64,000 nucleotides of DNA, taken from Ancylobacter novellus DSM 506 (GTDB lineage Bacteria; Pseudomonadota; Alphaproteobacteria; Rhizobiales; Xanthobacteraceae). The DNA lies in the NCBI RefSeq assembly GCF_000092925.1, contig NC_014217.1, positions 3,906,001 through 3,970,000 on the forward strand. Reading direction: 5' to 3'. Below are positions 42,493 to 52,200 of this stretch, piece after piece; positions within the stretch are counted from its first letter, which is position 1; every line of letters begins with the position of its first letter. The notes under the pieces are model-generated. The model was not told the DNA's origin and did no database searches. It was given only the letters and a program-made list of their open reading frames with translations. Made by a program: the position numbers and the translations under genes.

Positions 42493-44535
42493 TCAGTCCT
42501 CCGGCGGCAGGGCGGCGTCGAGCTCCTCCAGCCAGGCGCGGGCGCTCGCATCCGAGGGCGCGCGCCAGTCGCCCCGCGGCGACAGCGAGCCGCCGGAGGT
42601 GATCTTCGGGCCGTTCGGCAGGGTCGAGCGCTTGAACTGGTTGGCGAAGAAGCGCGTGAGGAAGACCCGCAGCCAATGGCGGATCTCCTCGCGGGTAAAG
42701 GCCCGCCGGTCGCTCTCGGGGATGTTCGCCGGCCAGCTTCCGCGCGCCGCATCGCCCCAGGCCTGCTCGGCGAGGTAAGCGATGCGCGAGGGCCGGTAGC
42801 CGTGGCGGGTGAGGTAGAACAGGTTGAAGTCCTGCAACGCATAGGGCCCGACGATCTGCTGCGTCGACTGGATGACCGCACCGGGCTCCGTCGGCACCAG
42901 CTCCGGCGAGATCTCGGTGGCGAGCACCGCGTTCAGCACCTCGACCGTCTCCGCCGAGACGTCGCCGGAGGCGGCGACGAAGCGGATCAGGTGCAGGATC
43001 AGCGTCTTCGGCACCGAGGCGTTGACGTTGTAGTGGGACATGTGGTCCCCGACGCCATAGGTGCACCAGCCGAGCCCGAGCTCGGAGAGGTCGCCGGTGC
43101 CGACCACCAGCCCGCCTTTCTGGTTGGCGAGGCGGAACAGATAGTCCGTGCGCAGCCCCGCCTGCACATTCTCGAAGGTGACGTCGTAGACCGGCTCGCC
43201 GCGCCCGAAGGGATGGCCGAGATCGGCCAGCATCTGCCGCGCCGCCGGCCGGATGTCGATCTCCCCGCCGGTGACGCCGAGCGCCGCGATCAGCGCCAGC
43301 GCGTTGGCCCGGGTGGCGTCGGAGGTGGCGAAGCCCGGCAGCGTATAGGCGAGCACGTCGGTACGCGGGCGGCCGAGCAGGTCCATGGCGCGCGCGGCGA
43401 CGATCAGCGCCTGCGTCGAATCCAGGCCGCCGGAGACGCCGATCACGGCGTGCGCGATACCGGTGGCCGCGAGCCGCTGCGCCAGCCCCTGCACCTGGAT
43501 GTTGTAGGCCTCGTAGCAGTCCTCGGCGAGCCGCGCCGGGTCCGCCGGCACATAGGGGAAGCGCTCGATCACCCGCTCCAACGCCACCGTCGCCTGCGGA
43601 CGGTCGAGGCCGAACTCGACGAGGCGGAAGCCATCCACCCCCTCGGCCCGCACGCAGTCGCCGAAGGTGCCGGTGCGCATGCGCTCCTGGCGCAGCCGTT
43701 CGAGGTCGATATCGGCGGCGGTCAGGGTCGGCTCGGTCGGGAAGCGCTCGCTTTCCGCCAGCGCGTCGCCATTCTCGAAGATGGCGGTCTGGCCGTCCCA
43801 AGCGAGGTCGGTGGTCGATTCCCCCGGCCCCGCCGCCGAATAGGCATAGGCGGCGATGCAGCGCGCCGATTGGCTGGCGCAGAGCAGCCGGCGGTGGCGC
43901 GCCTTGCCGATGGTGATGTTGCTGGCGGAAAGGTTGAGCAGCAGCTCCGCACCGGCCATCGCCGCCCGCGTCGAGGGCGGCAGCGGCACCCAGATGTCCT
44001 CGCAGATCTCGACATGGAAGGTGAAGGCCACGTCGCCCTGCGAGCGGAAGAGGAGGTCGGTGCCGAACGGCACCTCCTGCCCGGCGACCGTCACCGTGCC
44101 GCCGCCCTCGCTGAGGCCCGGGGTGAAATGCCGGCGCTCGTAGAATTCGCGGTAGTTCGGCAGGTAGCTCTTGGGGATGGCGCCGAGGATCGCCCCGCGA
44201 TGGATGACGAAGGCGGTGTTGAAGAGCTGCCCCTCGCGGCGCAGCGGCGCCCCGACCACCAGCACCGGATAGAGCTCGCGCGAGGCCGCCGCGATCTCGG
44301 CGAGCGCGGCCTCGATGCGGTCGAGCAGCGCGTCCTGGAACAGCAGGTCGTCGATGGCGTAGGAGGAGAGCCCGAGCTCGGGGAACAGCATCACGCCGAC
44401 ATGGCGCGCATGCCCCTGCGCCGCGAGGTCGAGATGCGCGCGCGCCGCGAAGGCGGGATCGGCGACCCGGCCCTGCGGCACGCAGGAGGCGACGCGCAGG
44501 AAGCCGTGGCTGTACATGCAGTCGAAACCGGCCAT
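42493..44535 (-). CDS. nadE: Glutamine-dependent NAD(+) synthetase
   Basis: 680 residues. The N-terminal glutaminase (nitrilase fold) has its triad at Glu53 (FPELG), Lys122 ([11 protein letters not shown]) and Cys178 (EICEDIWVP). The C-terminal synthetase has the P-loop [13 protein letters not shown] near residue 345. It makes NAD+ from deamido-NAD, ATP and glutamine in the cytoplasm. The length is normal for the two-domain glutamine-using form. Confidence 0.95.
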   Translation of the reverse strand: MAGFDCMYSHGFLRVASCVPQGRVADPAFAARAHLDLAAQGHARHVGVMLFPELGLSSYAIDDLLFQDALLDRIEAALAEIAAASRELYPVLVVGAPLRREGQLFNTAFVIHRGAILGAIPKSYLPNYREFYERRHFTPGLSEGGGTVTVAGQEVPFGTDLLFRSQGDVAFTFHVEICEDIWVPLPPSTRAAMAGAELLLNLSASNITIGKARHRRLLCASQSARCIAAYAYSAAGPGESTTDLAWDGQTAIFENGDALAESERFPTEPTLTAADIDLERLRQERMRTGTFGDCVRAEGVDGFRLVEFGLDRPQATVALERVIERFPYVPADPARLAEDCYEAYNIQVQGLAQRLAATGIAHAVIGVSGGLDSTQALIVAARAMDLLGRPRTDVLAYTLPGFATSDATRANALALIAALGVTGGEIDIRPAARQMLADLGHPFGRGEPVYDVTFENVQAGLRTDYLFRLANQKGGLVVGTGDLSELGLGWCTYGVGDHMSHYNVNASVPKTLILHLIRFVAASGDVSAETVEVLNAVLATEISPELVPTEPGAVIQSTQQIVGPYALQDFNLFYLTRHGYRPSRIAYLAEQAWGDAARGSWPANIPESDRRAFTREEIRHWLRVFLTRFFANQFKRSTLPNGPKITSGGSLSPRGDWRAPSDASARAWLEELDAALPPED

Positions 44536-44625
44536 TCCACCCCCGCGCGCAGACGCGGCACCCTTCGGCCGCCGGCCGATCTTGGCCCGCCGGCGTGCCG
44601 ATGGCCAGAGCGGCGGCTGGGTTGC

Positions 44626-45288
44626 TCAGCCGCTGGCGGGCCTCTGGCCGGTCGGGAAGCGGGCGAGGAGGGCGATGACTTCCTCGTCGCTGACCTGGCT
44701 GAAATCGCGGTAGAAATAGCCGATCGCGTCGAACGGTTCCGGCGTGTCGAGGCAGACGATTTCGTCGACCTCGGGGCGCAATTCGGCGAGCGCGTCGGCC
44801 GGGGCGACGGGGACCGCCAGCACCAGCTTCGAAGGGCCGCGCTGGCGGATCGCCCGCAGGGCGGCCTTCATGGTGGCGCCGGTGGCGATGCCGTCATCGA
44901 CGACGATCACCACCCGCCCGGCCAGCGGCGCGCGGGCGCGTCCGCGCAGATAGCGGGCCTTGCGGCGCTCGATCTCCGCCATCTCCTCGCGGCACGCCCG
45001 CTGGAATTCGGCCTCGCTTACCCCGGAATGGGCGATGATCGCCTCGTTGCGCACGATGAGCGGGTCGGCGCCGTCCACCGCCGCGCCGATGGCGAGCTCG
45101 GGCTGCCAGGGCAGGCCGATCTTGCGCACGAGCAGGAGATCGAGCGGCGCGCCGAGCGCCTGCGCGATCTCGGCCGCCACCGGGACGCCGCCGCGCGGCA
45201 GCGCCAGCACGACGGGATGGGAGGGCTCATATTTTTCGAGCGCCGCCGCCAGCCGGCGGCCGGCCTCCGTCCGATCCGCGAAGACCAT
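44626..45288 (-). CDS. Phosphoribosyltransferase family protein
   Basis: 220 residues from ATG 45288. It begins MVFADRTEAGRRLAAAL with LALPRGGVPVAAEIAQAL, and has the PRPP loop VVIVDDGIATGATMKAAL near residues 130-148. This dienelactone-hydrolase-independent group is broadly annotated as phosphoribosyltransferase; the base substrate is unknown. The palindromic ATATGC-TTA-GCATAT lies 47 bases upstream. An in-frame ATG at 45378 is possible but would place the palindrome inside the gene. Confidence 0.88.
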   Translation of the reverse strand: MVFADRTEAGRRLAAALEKYEPSHPVVLALPRGGVPVAAEIAQALGAPLDLLLVRKIGLPWQPELAIGAAVDGADPLIVRNEAIIAHSGVSEAEFQRACREEMAEIERRKARYLRGRARAPLAGRVVIVVDDGIATGATMKAALRAIRQRGPSKLVLAVPVAPADALAELRPEVDEIVCLDTPEPFDAIGYFYRDFSQVSDEEVIALLARFPTGQRPASG

Positions 45289-45334
45289 GGGTCTACCCCG
45301 CGCTGGCGTTCGCCGCCGAAGCCGCTTCCAATTT

Positions 45335-45349
45335 ATATGCTTAGCATAT
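45335..45349. promoter_or_regulatory. Palindrome ATATGC-TTA-GCATAT, candidate operator
   Basis: Perfect 6-base arms with a 3-base centre lie 47 bases upstream of the phosphoribosyltransferase start, in an unusually A/T-rich patch of a GC-rich gap. It may bind a dimeric regulator or form part of the promoter. No partner is identified. Confidence 0.4.
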
Positions 45350-45503
45350 GCGCCGGTCGGGGCATCGAGCCGTGTCAAAGGCCGGGCCGCCTCCAGGCCG
45401 CGTCAGGCTTTCCGATGACGCCGGCGGCGAATTGATTTGCCGGCTTATCTTAGGGGGCGCGGGAACGACCAAACCGCTCCCGCAAAAGTCGATAGCGCTG
45501 CCG

Positions 45504-46424
45504 TTAGTAACGCTGGGGTACGTAGAGCTCGGCCGGCAAGGTGCGGCGCTCGTAATTGGGGTCGAACACGCGCTCCGGCAGCGTGATCTCCTCGTGCGGC
45601 ACCTCCTCATAGGGGATGACCGACAGCAAATGCGAGATCAGGTTCAGCCGCGCCCGCTTCTTGTCGTTGCCTTCCACGATGTGCCAGGGCGCCTCGGGAA
45701 TGCTGGTGCGCTCGAACATCTCTTCCTTGGCCTTGGTGTACTGCTCCCAGCGCACGCGGGACTGCAGGTCCATGGGCGAGAGCTTCCACTGCTTGATCGG
45801 GTCGAAGATGCGCATGAGGAAGCGCAGCTGCTGCTCCTCGTCGGTGATGGAGAACCAGTACTTCACCAGCACGACGCCGGAGCGCACCAGCATGCGCTCG
45901 AATTCCGGCACGTCGCGGAAGAAGTCCTCGACCTGCCCCTCGTTCGCGAAGCCCATCACCCGCTCGACGCCGGCGCGGTTGTACCAGGAGCGGTCGAACA
46001 GCACGATCTCGCCGGCGGCCGGCAGATGCGGCACGTAGCACTGGAAGTACCACTGGGTCTTCTCGCGGTCGGAAGGCGCGGGCAGCGCCACCACCCGGCA
46101 GGTGCGCGGGTTGACCCGCTGGGCGATGCGCTTGATGGCGCCGCCCTTGCCGGCGCTGTCGCGGCCCTCGAACAGGACGACGAGCTTCAGCCCCTTGTAG
46201 CGCACCCAGTCCTGCAGCTTCACCAATTCGCCCTGCAGGCGCAGCAGCTCGTTGAAATAAGTGTGGCGGTCGATGGTGCTCTTGGTGCGCTCGGCGAGCA
46301 GCGCGCGCAGCTCGGGCGGCACGCGCGCGTCGTCGACCTCCTGCTCGAGCTCCTCGTCCATGTCGTCTTCGAGCTCGATGTCCAGCCAACCGCGGGTTTC
46401 GGTGTCGTCTTGGGGTTTCGTCAT
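45504..46424 (-). CDS. ppk2: Polyphosphate kinase 2
   Basis: 306 residues from ATG 46424 (AGGAGG seven bases upstream). PPK2 signatures: Walker A VLFEGRDSAGKGGAIKR near residue 82, IVLFDRSWYNRAGVERVMGF as Walker B and lid, and RVRWEQYTKAKEEMFE. It moves phosphate between polyphosphate and nucleotides (class I PPK2 size). An acidic N-terminal tail (residues 1-45) is usual. A weak inverted repeat (GCGGGA/TCCCGC) lies just beyond the stop at 45459-45483. Confidence 0.95.
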   Translation of the reverse strand: MTKPQDDTETRGWLDIELEDDMDEELEQEVDDARVPPELRALLAERTKSTIDRHTYFNELLRLQGELVKLQDWVRYKGLKLVVLFEGRDSAGKGGAIKRIAQRVNPRTCRVVALPAPSDREKTQWYFQCYVPHLPAAGEIVLFDRSWYNRAGVERVMGFANEGQVEDFFRDVPEFERMLVRSGVVLVKYWFSITDEEQQLRFLMRIFDPIKQWKLSPMDLQSRVRWEQYTKAKEEMFERTSIPEAPWHIVEGNDKKRARLNLISHLLSVIPYEEVPHEEITLPERVFDPNYERRTLPAELYVPQRY

Positions 46425-46567
46425 CTTCCAGCCTCCTGCGATGCTGCGAGGTAAGGCGAAGCATATTGCGCTTTGGTGACAGCGGCGGATGCCGGCGCCC
46501 TCCATAGGGGAACTCCCCGCCCGCCCGGACGGTTAGCCTGCCGAGAAGATCAGCCAGGGAGCGTCGC

Positions 46568-47722
46568 ATGCCGAACCGCCTATCGGCGAACGAGACGGGA
46601 ATTCCCGGCGCGGCCGCGGCGATGCCCGCCCCCGTCGTGCTGCTGCCGCAGGGCGGCGACCCGGCCGGGCACAGGCTGCGCACCACCGCCGCGCTGGCCG
46701 AGCGCATCGCCCGGCTGCGCGGCAGCCTGTTCCTCGGCATCCACGAGGCGCCGATCCCCGGCGCCCGCTATTACGCCGTGCCGACGGCCACGCTGATCGG
46801 CGGCGAGGAGGCGGCCCTCTTCGGCATAGAGAGCGAATTCGACCTGTTCGGCGGGCTGGTGCCCTATACGGTGCAGGCCGGCAAGGCGATCACCCATGGG
46901 CTGGTCGGCAGGCAAGCGCACGCGCCGGCCGGCTATTCGCCCGGCTTCGCGAGCGCCGTGCGCCACGTCGTGCTGGACGGCTTCTCCGCCTTCGACTTGA
47001 GAAGCGCGCACGCGGCCGGCCGCCGGCTCATCGAGGCCGGGCCGGTGCGGCTGAAGCCCGCCTGGGCCGATGGAGGTCTCCAGCAGGACGCGGTCGCAGA
47101 CGTCGACGCGCTCGACGCCGCGCTCGACCGCCTCGACCAGGAGCGGCTCGATCGCTGCGGGCTGGTGCTGGAGCAGGACCTCACGGAGAACGTCGTCTAC
47201 AGCATCGGCCGGGTGCGCATCGGCGACACGGTACTGTCCTATTACGGCTTCCAGAGCGCCACCATCGACAATTCCGGCCGCGCCGCCTATGGCGGCTCGA
47301 CGCTCACCGTCATGCCGGGCGAGCTCGACCGGCTGCTGGCGCTGCCCCTCGACGAGGACACGCACGCGGCGGTGCGCTGCGCCCTCGCCTATGACAATGC
47401 GGCGCTCCTACACTTCCCCGGCCTGATCGCCTCGCGGCGCAATTACGACGTCATCTGCGGCCAGGATGCCGCCGGCATGCGCAAGACCGGCGTGCTCGAG
47501 CAGTCCTGGCGCATCGGCGGCGCCAGCGGCGCGGAGATCGCCGCCTTCGAAGCCCTCGCCGAGGACCCGACGCTCGCCAGCGTCCGCGCCGCCTGCGTCG
47601 AAGTCTATGGCGACCGCCCGGAGCCGCCGGCGGACGGCTTCGTCTATTTCACCGGCGACGACCCCGAGGTCGGGCCGCTGACCAAATATGCGAGGATCGA
47701 GGCCCGGCACCGTGCATTGTGA
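46568..47722 (+). CDS. DUF3182 family protein
   Basis: 384 residues with an ATP-grasp-like pattern of DUF3182: GGDPAGHRLRTTAALAERIA early, LIEAGPVRLKPAWADGGLQQ, LVLEQDLTENVVYSIGRVRI, and AYGGSTLTVMPGELDRLL. The family is of unknown function, often near ppk2 or hydrolases. It is divergent from ppk2 across 143 bases and its end overlaps the start of the following hydrolase by 11 bases. Confidence 0.85.
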   Translation: MPNRLSANETGIPGAAAAMPAPVVLLPQGGDPAGHRLRTTAALAERIARLRGSLFLGIHEAPIPGARYYAVPTATLIGGEEAALFGIESEFDLFGGLVPYTVQAGKAITHGLVGRQAHAPAGYSPGFASAVRHVVLDGFSAFDLRSAHAAGRRLIEAGPVRLKPAWADGGLQQDAVADVDALDAALDRLDQERLDRCGLVLEQDLTENVVYSIGRVRIGDTVLSYYGFQSATIDNSGRAAYGGSTLTVMPGELDRLLALPLDEDTHAAVRCALAYDNAALLHFPGLIASRRNYDVICGQDAAGMRKTGVLEQSWRIGGASGAEIAAFEALAEDPTLASVRAACVEVYGDRPEPPADGFVYFTGDDPEVGPLTKYARIEARHRAL

Positions 47723-48440
47723 TTCCATCTGCATCAGCGTCGATGACGACCACATAGACGGCACCTTCGCCGTCCCCCGCACCGGGGTTCCCGGCATCCT
47801 CTTCCTTCACGGCTGGACCGGCAGCCAGCAGAGCGACCTCAAGCGGGCTCGCGAGATCGCCACGCTCGGCTGCGTCTGCCTGACCTTCGACCTGCGCGGC
47901 CATGCCGCCACCGAGGCGATGCGCATGCAGGTGACGCCGCGCCAGAACCTGCACGACGCGGTGGCCGCCTATGACGCGCTGGCGAACCACCCCATGGTCG
48001 ACAAGTCGGCCATGGCCATCGTCGGCTCCAGCTACGGCGCCTATCTCGCCACCATCCTCACCTCGTTCCGCCCGGTGCGCTGGCTGTCGCTGCGCGTGCC
48101 GGCGCTCTATCGCGACGAGCACTGGGTGCTCGCCAAGGGCCAGCTCGACCGCATGGACCTGACCAGCTACCGCAACTCCGAGATCAGCCCGGAGGAGAAC
48201 CGCGCGCTCGCCGCCTGCGCCCGCTTCCAGGGCGACGTGCTGGCGGTCGAATCCGAGTTCGACGACCTCGTGCCGCACACCACCATCGCCAACTACGTCG
48301 CCGCCTTCCGCCAGGCGCATTCGCTGACCTACCGCGTCATCGCCGGCGCCGACCATGCGCTCTCCGAGAAGGCCGCGCGCGACGCCTATTCCGCGCTGCT
48401 GGTCGGCTGGATCCGCGAGATGGTGCTCGGCGCCCGCTAA
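47712..48440 (+). CDS. Alpha/beta hydrolase (dipeptidyl-peptidase-like fold)
   Basis: 242 residues from GTG 47712; an in-frame ATG at 47688 would extend the overlap with the DUF3182 gene from 11 to 35 bases. Motifs are LFLHGWTGSQQSD (oxyanion loop), the nucleophile elbow GSSYGAYLAT with Ser near residue 114, and a late AGADHALSE histidine. The class resembles prolyl-oligopeptidase-type single-domain hydrolases; the substrate is unknown. Linked to DUF3182 by overlap. Confidence 0.83.
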   Translation: MHCDSICISVDDDHIDGTFAVPRTGVPGILFLHGWTGSQQSDLKRAREIATLGCVCLTFDLRGHAATEAMRMQVTPRQNLHDAVAAYDALANHPMVDKSAMAIVGSSYGAYLATILTSFRPVRWLSLRVPALYRDEHWVLAKGQLDRMDLTSYRNSEISPEENRALAACARFQGDVLAVESEFDDLVPHTTIANYVAAFRQAHSLTYRVIAGADHALSEKAARDAYSALLVGWIREMVLGAR

Positions 48441-48566
48441 AAGCCTCCGGCGGCCCTCCGCTTCCCGGGAATCCCCCCGCGCTGGCCGTTTCGGCCCGGA
48501 TGGGGTATCCAGCACACCCCGCTCAGGCGGGACGCGTGGCAGGGCAGGGACGGCAGGAGGCAGGAC

Positions 48567-50102
48567 ATGGACGCGGCACAGGCTCCGATCCACCCCGCCG
48601 AGACGACTTCAGCCAAGGCGACGTCGCGCGACTGGCTGGCGCTCTCCGTCATCGCGTTGCCCTGCCTGGTCTATGCGATGGACCTGACGGTGCTGAACCT
48701 CGCCGTGCCGCATCTGGCGCTGGATCTGGCGCCCTCGGCCTCGCAGCTTCTGTGGATCATCGACATCTACGGCTTCATGGTCGCCGGCACGCTGATGCTG
48801 ATGGGCACGTTGGGCGACCGCATCGGCCGGCGCCGGCTGCTGCTCATCGGCGCCGCCGCCTTCGCCGCCGCCTCCATCCTCGCCGCCTTCGCCCGCACCG
48901 CCGAGGAACTGATCGCCGCCCGCGCTCTGCTCGGCATCGCCGGGGCGACGCTGGCGCCCTCGACGCTCTCGCTGATCCGCAACATCTTCCTCGACGAGCG
49001 CGAGCGCACCTTCGCCATCGGCATCTGGATCGCCTGCTTTTCCTCCGGCGCGGCGCTCGGCCCGCTCATCGGCGGCGTCATCCTGACCTATTTCTGGTGG
49101 GGCGCGGTGTTCCTCGCCGCGGTGCCGGTGATGATCGGCCTGCTGATCGCCGGGCCGATCCTGCTGCCGGAATTCCGCGACGAGAAGGCCGGCCGGCTCG
49201 ACTTCATCAGCGCGGTCCAATCCATCGTCGCCACGCTGGCGCTGATCTACGGCATGAAGCACATCGCCGAGCACGGGCTGAGCTGGGAGGCGCCGGCAGC
49301 CATCGCGCTCGGCCTCGGCGTCGGCGCGCTGTTCGTCGCCCGGCAGAAGCGCCTCGCCGACCCGATGATCGACCTCGCGCTGTTCGAGCACCCCGGCCTC
49401 GGCGCGGCGCTGGGCATCAACATGTCGGCGATGCTCGGCGCCATGGGCATCTTCGTCTTCATCTCGCAATATCTGCAGCTGGTGCTCGGCATGAGCCCGA
49501 TGCAGGCCGGGCTGTGGACCGCGCCCTCGGGCATCTGCTTCGCGCTGGGCTCGCTGGCGACCCCCTGGCTGGTGCGGCACTTCCGGCCGGTGAACGTGCT
49601 GTCCTGCGGGCTGGTGCTGGCCGTTCTCGGCTTCACCCTGCTCACCCGCCTCGACGCCTCCGATCCGCTGCCGGTGCTGATGGGCTCGATCCTGCTGATG
49701 TGCCTCGGCCTGTCGCCGGCCGGCACCATCACCACCGATCTCGTCATGCGCATCGCCCCGGCGGAGCGGGCCGGGGCGGCCTCGGCGATCTCGGAGACCA
49801 GCTTCGAGTTCGGCGGCGCGCTCGGCATCGCCGTGCTCGGCAGCCTGGTGGCGGCGAGCTACCGGCTGAGCATGGCGAACGTCGACATCCCCGCCATCGC
49901 GCCGGACCTCTTGGAGCCGGCGCGGCGCACGCTCGACGGCGCGGTGATGGTGGCGGCGCGGCTGCCGGCGATGCTGTCCGAGCCGCTGCTCGATGCCGCC
50001 CACGCCGCCTTCACCGATGCGCTCGACCGCGCGGCGCTGGCCTGCGTAGCCGCGACGCTGGTCGCGCTGCTCATCGCGCGGACGCGGCTGCGCGGCGTAT
50101 AG
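48567..50102 (+). CDS. MFS transporter, DHA2 family, SmvA-like
   Basis: 511 residues, 14 predicted helices. The A-motif is GTLGDRIGRRRLLLIGAAAF and the C-motif-like GAALGPLIGGVI follows; the N-terminus DLTVLNLAVPHLALDL matches SmvA/QacA-type drug:H+ antiporters. It likely exports quaternary ammonium or dye-like compounds; this is family knowledge and not shown here. It converges with the methyltransferase gene five bases away. Confidence 0.9.
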   Translation: MDAAQAPIHPAETTSAKATSRDWLALSVIALPCLVYAMDLTVLNLAVPHLALDLAPSASQLLWIIDIYGFMVAGTLMLMGTLGDRIGRRRLLLIGAAAFAAASILAAFARTAEELIAARALLGIAGATLAPSTLSLIRNIFLDERERTFAIGIWIACFSSGAALGPLIGGVILTYFWWGAVFLAAVPVMIGLLIAGPILLPEFRDEKAGRLDFISAVQSIVATLALIYGMKHIAEHGLSWEAPAAIALGLGVGALFVARQKRLADPMIDLALFEHPGLGAALGINMSAMLGAMGIFVFISQYLQLVLGMSPMQAGLWTAPSGICFALGSLATPWLVRHFRPVNVLSCGLVLAVLGFTLLTRLDASDPLPVLMGSILLMCLGLSPAGTITTDLVMRIAPAERAGAASAISETSFEFGGALGIAVLGSLVAASYRLSMANVDIPAIAPDLLEPARRTLDGAVMVAARLPAMLSEPLLDAAHAAFTDALDRAALACVAATLVALLIARTRLRGV

Positions 50103-50107
50103 CCGGC

Positions 50108-50653
50108 TTAAGATGTCGCGCGGGCCAGCGCGGCGTTTTCCGCGCGGACGCGCACGGTGAGCAGCACGGCGTTCGCCAGCGAGAAGGCGAGCGCGTACCA
50201 GTAGAGGTGGAAGGCGAGCGGCAGCAGCGCGATCTCGGCGACCACGACGACGTAGTTCGGGTGCGAGAGGAAGCGGTAGGGACCGCTTTCCACCAGCGGC
50301 GCGCCGGGCAGCACAATGATGCGCGTGGTCCAGCGCCCGCCCAGCGTCATGAGGATCCACAGCCGCAGCGGCTGGACGAGGAAATAGGCGACGAGCGCGA
50401 TCGTGTCGATCGGCCGGCCGGGGGCGAGCAGCCACAGCCCGGCGAGCCAGGCAGCGTGCAGCGCGACCATCACCGGATAATGCCCGGCCCCGACCTCATG
50501 GCCGCCGGCGGCGAGGAGACGCGACGTGTTGCGCCGCGCCACCACCAGTTCCGAGAGCCGTTGCAGGGTGACGAAGCCGAGCACCAGGAATGCCACCACT
50601 GGTGTCACCGGCAATGCCACCGCTGTCGTCGCGAATGTCACCATTTCGGTCAC
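50108..50653 (-). CDS. Isoprenylcysteine carboxyl methyltransferase family membrane protein
   Basis: 181 residues, four to five helices, with the SAM-binding end VESGPYRFLSHPNYVVVVAEI near residues 120-140, typical of ICMT/YpbQ proteins. It starts 13 bases after the type III polyketide synthase gene. The same pairing occurs in Bacillus subtilis (BpsA/BpsB), where the methyltransferase O-methylates alkylpyrones, which suggests the same role here. Confidence 0.88.
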   Translation of the reverse strand: MTEMVTFATTAVALPVTPVVAFLVLGFVTLQRLSELVVARRNTSRLLAAGGHEVGAGHYPVMVALHAAWLAGLWLLAPGRPIDTIALVAYFLVQPLRLWILMTLGGRWTTRIIVLPGAPLVESGPYRFLSHPNYVVVVAEIALLPLAFHLYWYALAFSLANAVLLTVRVRAENAALARATS

Positions 50654-50666
50654 CAGCGCTGTCGCC

Positions 50667-51794
50667 TCACGCGGCCCGCGCCAGCGAGACGCAGGAGGCG
50701 GTGAAGCCCGGCCCCATCGAGACCAGCGTCGCCCGTTCCGGCAACCCTTCCTTCAGCACCCGATCGAGGATGAACAGCACGGTCGGGGCGGACATGTTGC
50801 CGTAATCGGCCAGCACGCCGCGCTCGTGATCGAGCGAGCCCTGCGGCAGGCTGAACGAGCGCTCGATCGCCGCGACCACCTTGGTGCCGCCGGGATGGCA
50901 GACGAAACGCCCGATATCCTCGACACTTAGCCCGATGCGGCCGAGGATGCCCTCCACCGCCGGGCGCAGGTTTGTGGCGGCGAAGCTCGGCACGTCCGGC
51001 ACCAATATGACGCCGAAGCCGACCGGATCGATGCTCCAGCCCATGATGCCGAGCGTGTCCGGCCACAGATGCTCGCCGGCGCCCTCGATCACCGCGAGGC
51101 CGGTCTCGCCCGAGCGCAGCACGCAGGCCGCCGCGCCGTCGCCGAACAGGGCGGAGGAGATCAGGCTCGCCTTGTCCGGCCGGTCGAGCCGGAAGGAGAG
51201 GGTGGAGAGCTCGACCGTGACCATGAGCACGGTCGAGCCCGGCCGCGCCTCGGCGATCCGGCTCGCCACGGCAAGCCCGGTCACGCCGCCGGCGCAGCCG
51301 AGGCCGAACACCGGCACGCGCTCGATGTCGGCGCGGAAGCCCATCTGCTTGTGGACCACCGCGTCGAGGCTCGGCGTGGCGATGCCGCTGGAGGAGACGA
51401 AGACCACGGCGTCGACCTCGCCCGGCGTCACGCCGGCGGCGTCCAGCGCCTTGTTCGCCACCTCGATGAAAAGGCGTGTTCCTTCCTCGGCATAGACCTC
51501 GGTGCGCTCCGGCCAGCCGAGCGGCCGCAGATACCAGTCGAGCGGGCGGGCGGCGTAGCGGTGGCGGATGCCGGTGGAGGCGAAGACGCCGGACATGGTC
51601 GCCGAGTTGGCGAAGATGTCGGCAAAGATGTGGTGCATGGCCTCGGCCGCTTCCGTCTGGTCGATGCGGTGCGGCGGCACGGCGGTGGCGAGCGAGAGGA
51701 GACCCGCCGGATGCGGGCGTTCCGCGGCGCGGCGCGGCGCGGTGCTGATGAAGGAGTGCGGGACGGCGGAGATGGATTCGGTGGTGTTCAGCAT
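50667..51794 (-). CDS. Type III polyketide synthase
   Basis: 375 residues, chalcone-synthase fold. The Cys-His-Asn triad is visible: Cys in VFGLGCAGGVTG (near residue 167), His in FVCHPGGTKVV (near 300) and Asn in LADYGNMSAPTVL (near 333). It condenses malonyl-CoA with an acyl starter, probably making alkylpyrones or alkylresorcinols. The partner methyltransferase gene follows after 13 bases. ATG 51794 (MLNTTESISAVPHS) is the natural start. Confidence 0.92.
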   Translation of the reverse strand: MLNTTESISAVPHSFISTAPRRAAERPHPAGLLSLATAVPPHRIDQTEAAEAMHHIFADIFANSATMSGVFASTGIRHRYAARPLDWYLRPLGWPERTEVYAEEGTRLFIEVANKALDAAGVTPGEVDAVVFVSSSGIATPSLDAVVHKQMGFRADIERVPVFGLGCAGGVTGLAVASRIAEARPGSTVLMVTVELSTLSFRLDRPDKASLISSALFGDGAAACVLRSGETGLAVIEGAGEHLWPDTLGIMGWSIDPVGFGVILVPDVPSFAATNLRPAVEGILGRIGLSVEDIGRFVCHPGGTKVVAAIERSFSLPQGSLDHERGVLADYGNMSAPTVLFILDRVLKEGLPERATLVSMGPGFTASCVSLARAA

Positions 51795-52200
51795 GATGCT
51801 CGTCCGGACGGGGCGCCGCTCAGCAAACGGGCGGGCCGGGATGCGTTGAACTCGGCCTGATGGTCCGCCCGGGGCCGACGGCTATAAATCCTATTGAGAT
51901 ATCCTCGGCCCATATGAGCGTTCGCGCGGACGAAACCTTCGTATCGGAGTAGCGATTACCTAGCGTCATCTCCCGCTTTGTGGGTTTCTTCGGATAATAG
52001 CTTGACGCACAACGCTATTCGATCACGTCGGCGTCATTGCCGCCCCGCTCCGTGCGACATGCGCGTGATCCGTTCGAACTCGGTATACGCCGCCGCGATC
52101 CGCCCGATCATCTTCGCGCCGACCACTGGTCAGCATGATCGAGGACCGGGCGCCGCCCTGCCGTCCGCCCGGCTCGCCGCAACCGAGGGAGTTGGAGCGG
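51795..52200. other. Divergent regulatory region, polyketide synthase / catalase-like gene
   Basis: About 406 bases without a gene, more A/T-rich around 51890-52020. It contains TTGACG at about 52002 and the ten-base word ACCTTCGTAT near 51947, also found in the AraC/RND intergenic region. No dispersed repeat is present, and I cannot define a promoter with confidence. Confidence 0.45.

Noticed and set aside
45459..45483. Rho-independent terminator behind ppk2
   Set aside because: GCGGGA/TCCCGC arms are only six bases around a 13-base loop and no T-run follows on the minus strand.
48500..50704. Second long plus-strand frame overlapping the SmvA-like gene
   Set aside because: It is an out-of-phase reading of the MFS gene with Arg/Ala-rich content and no membrane helices.
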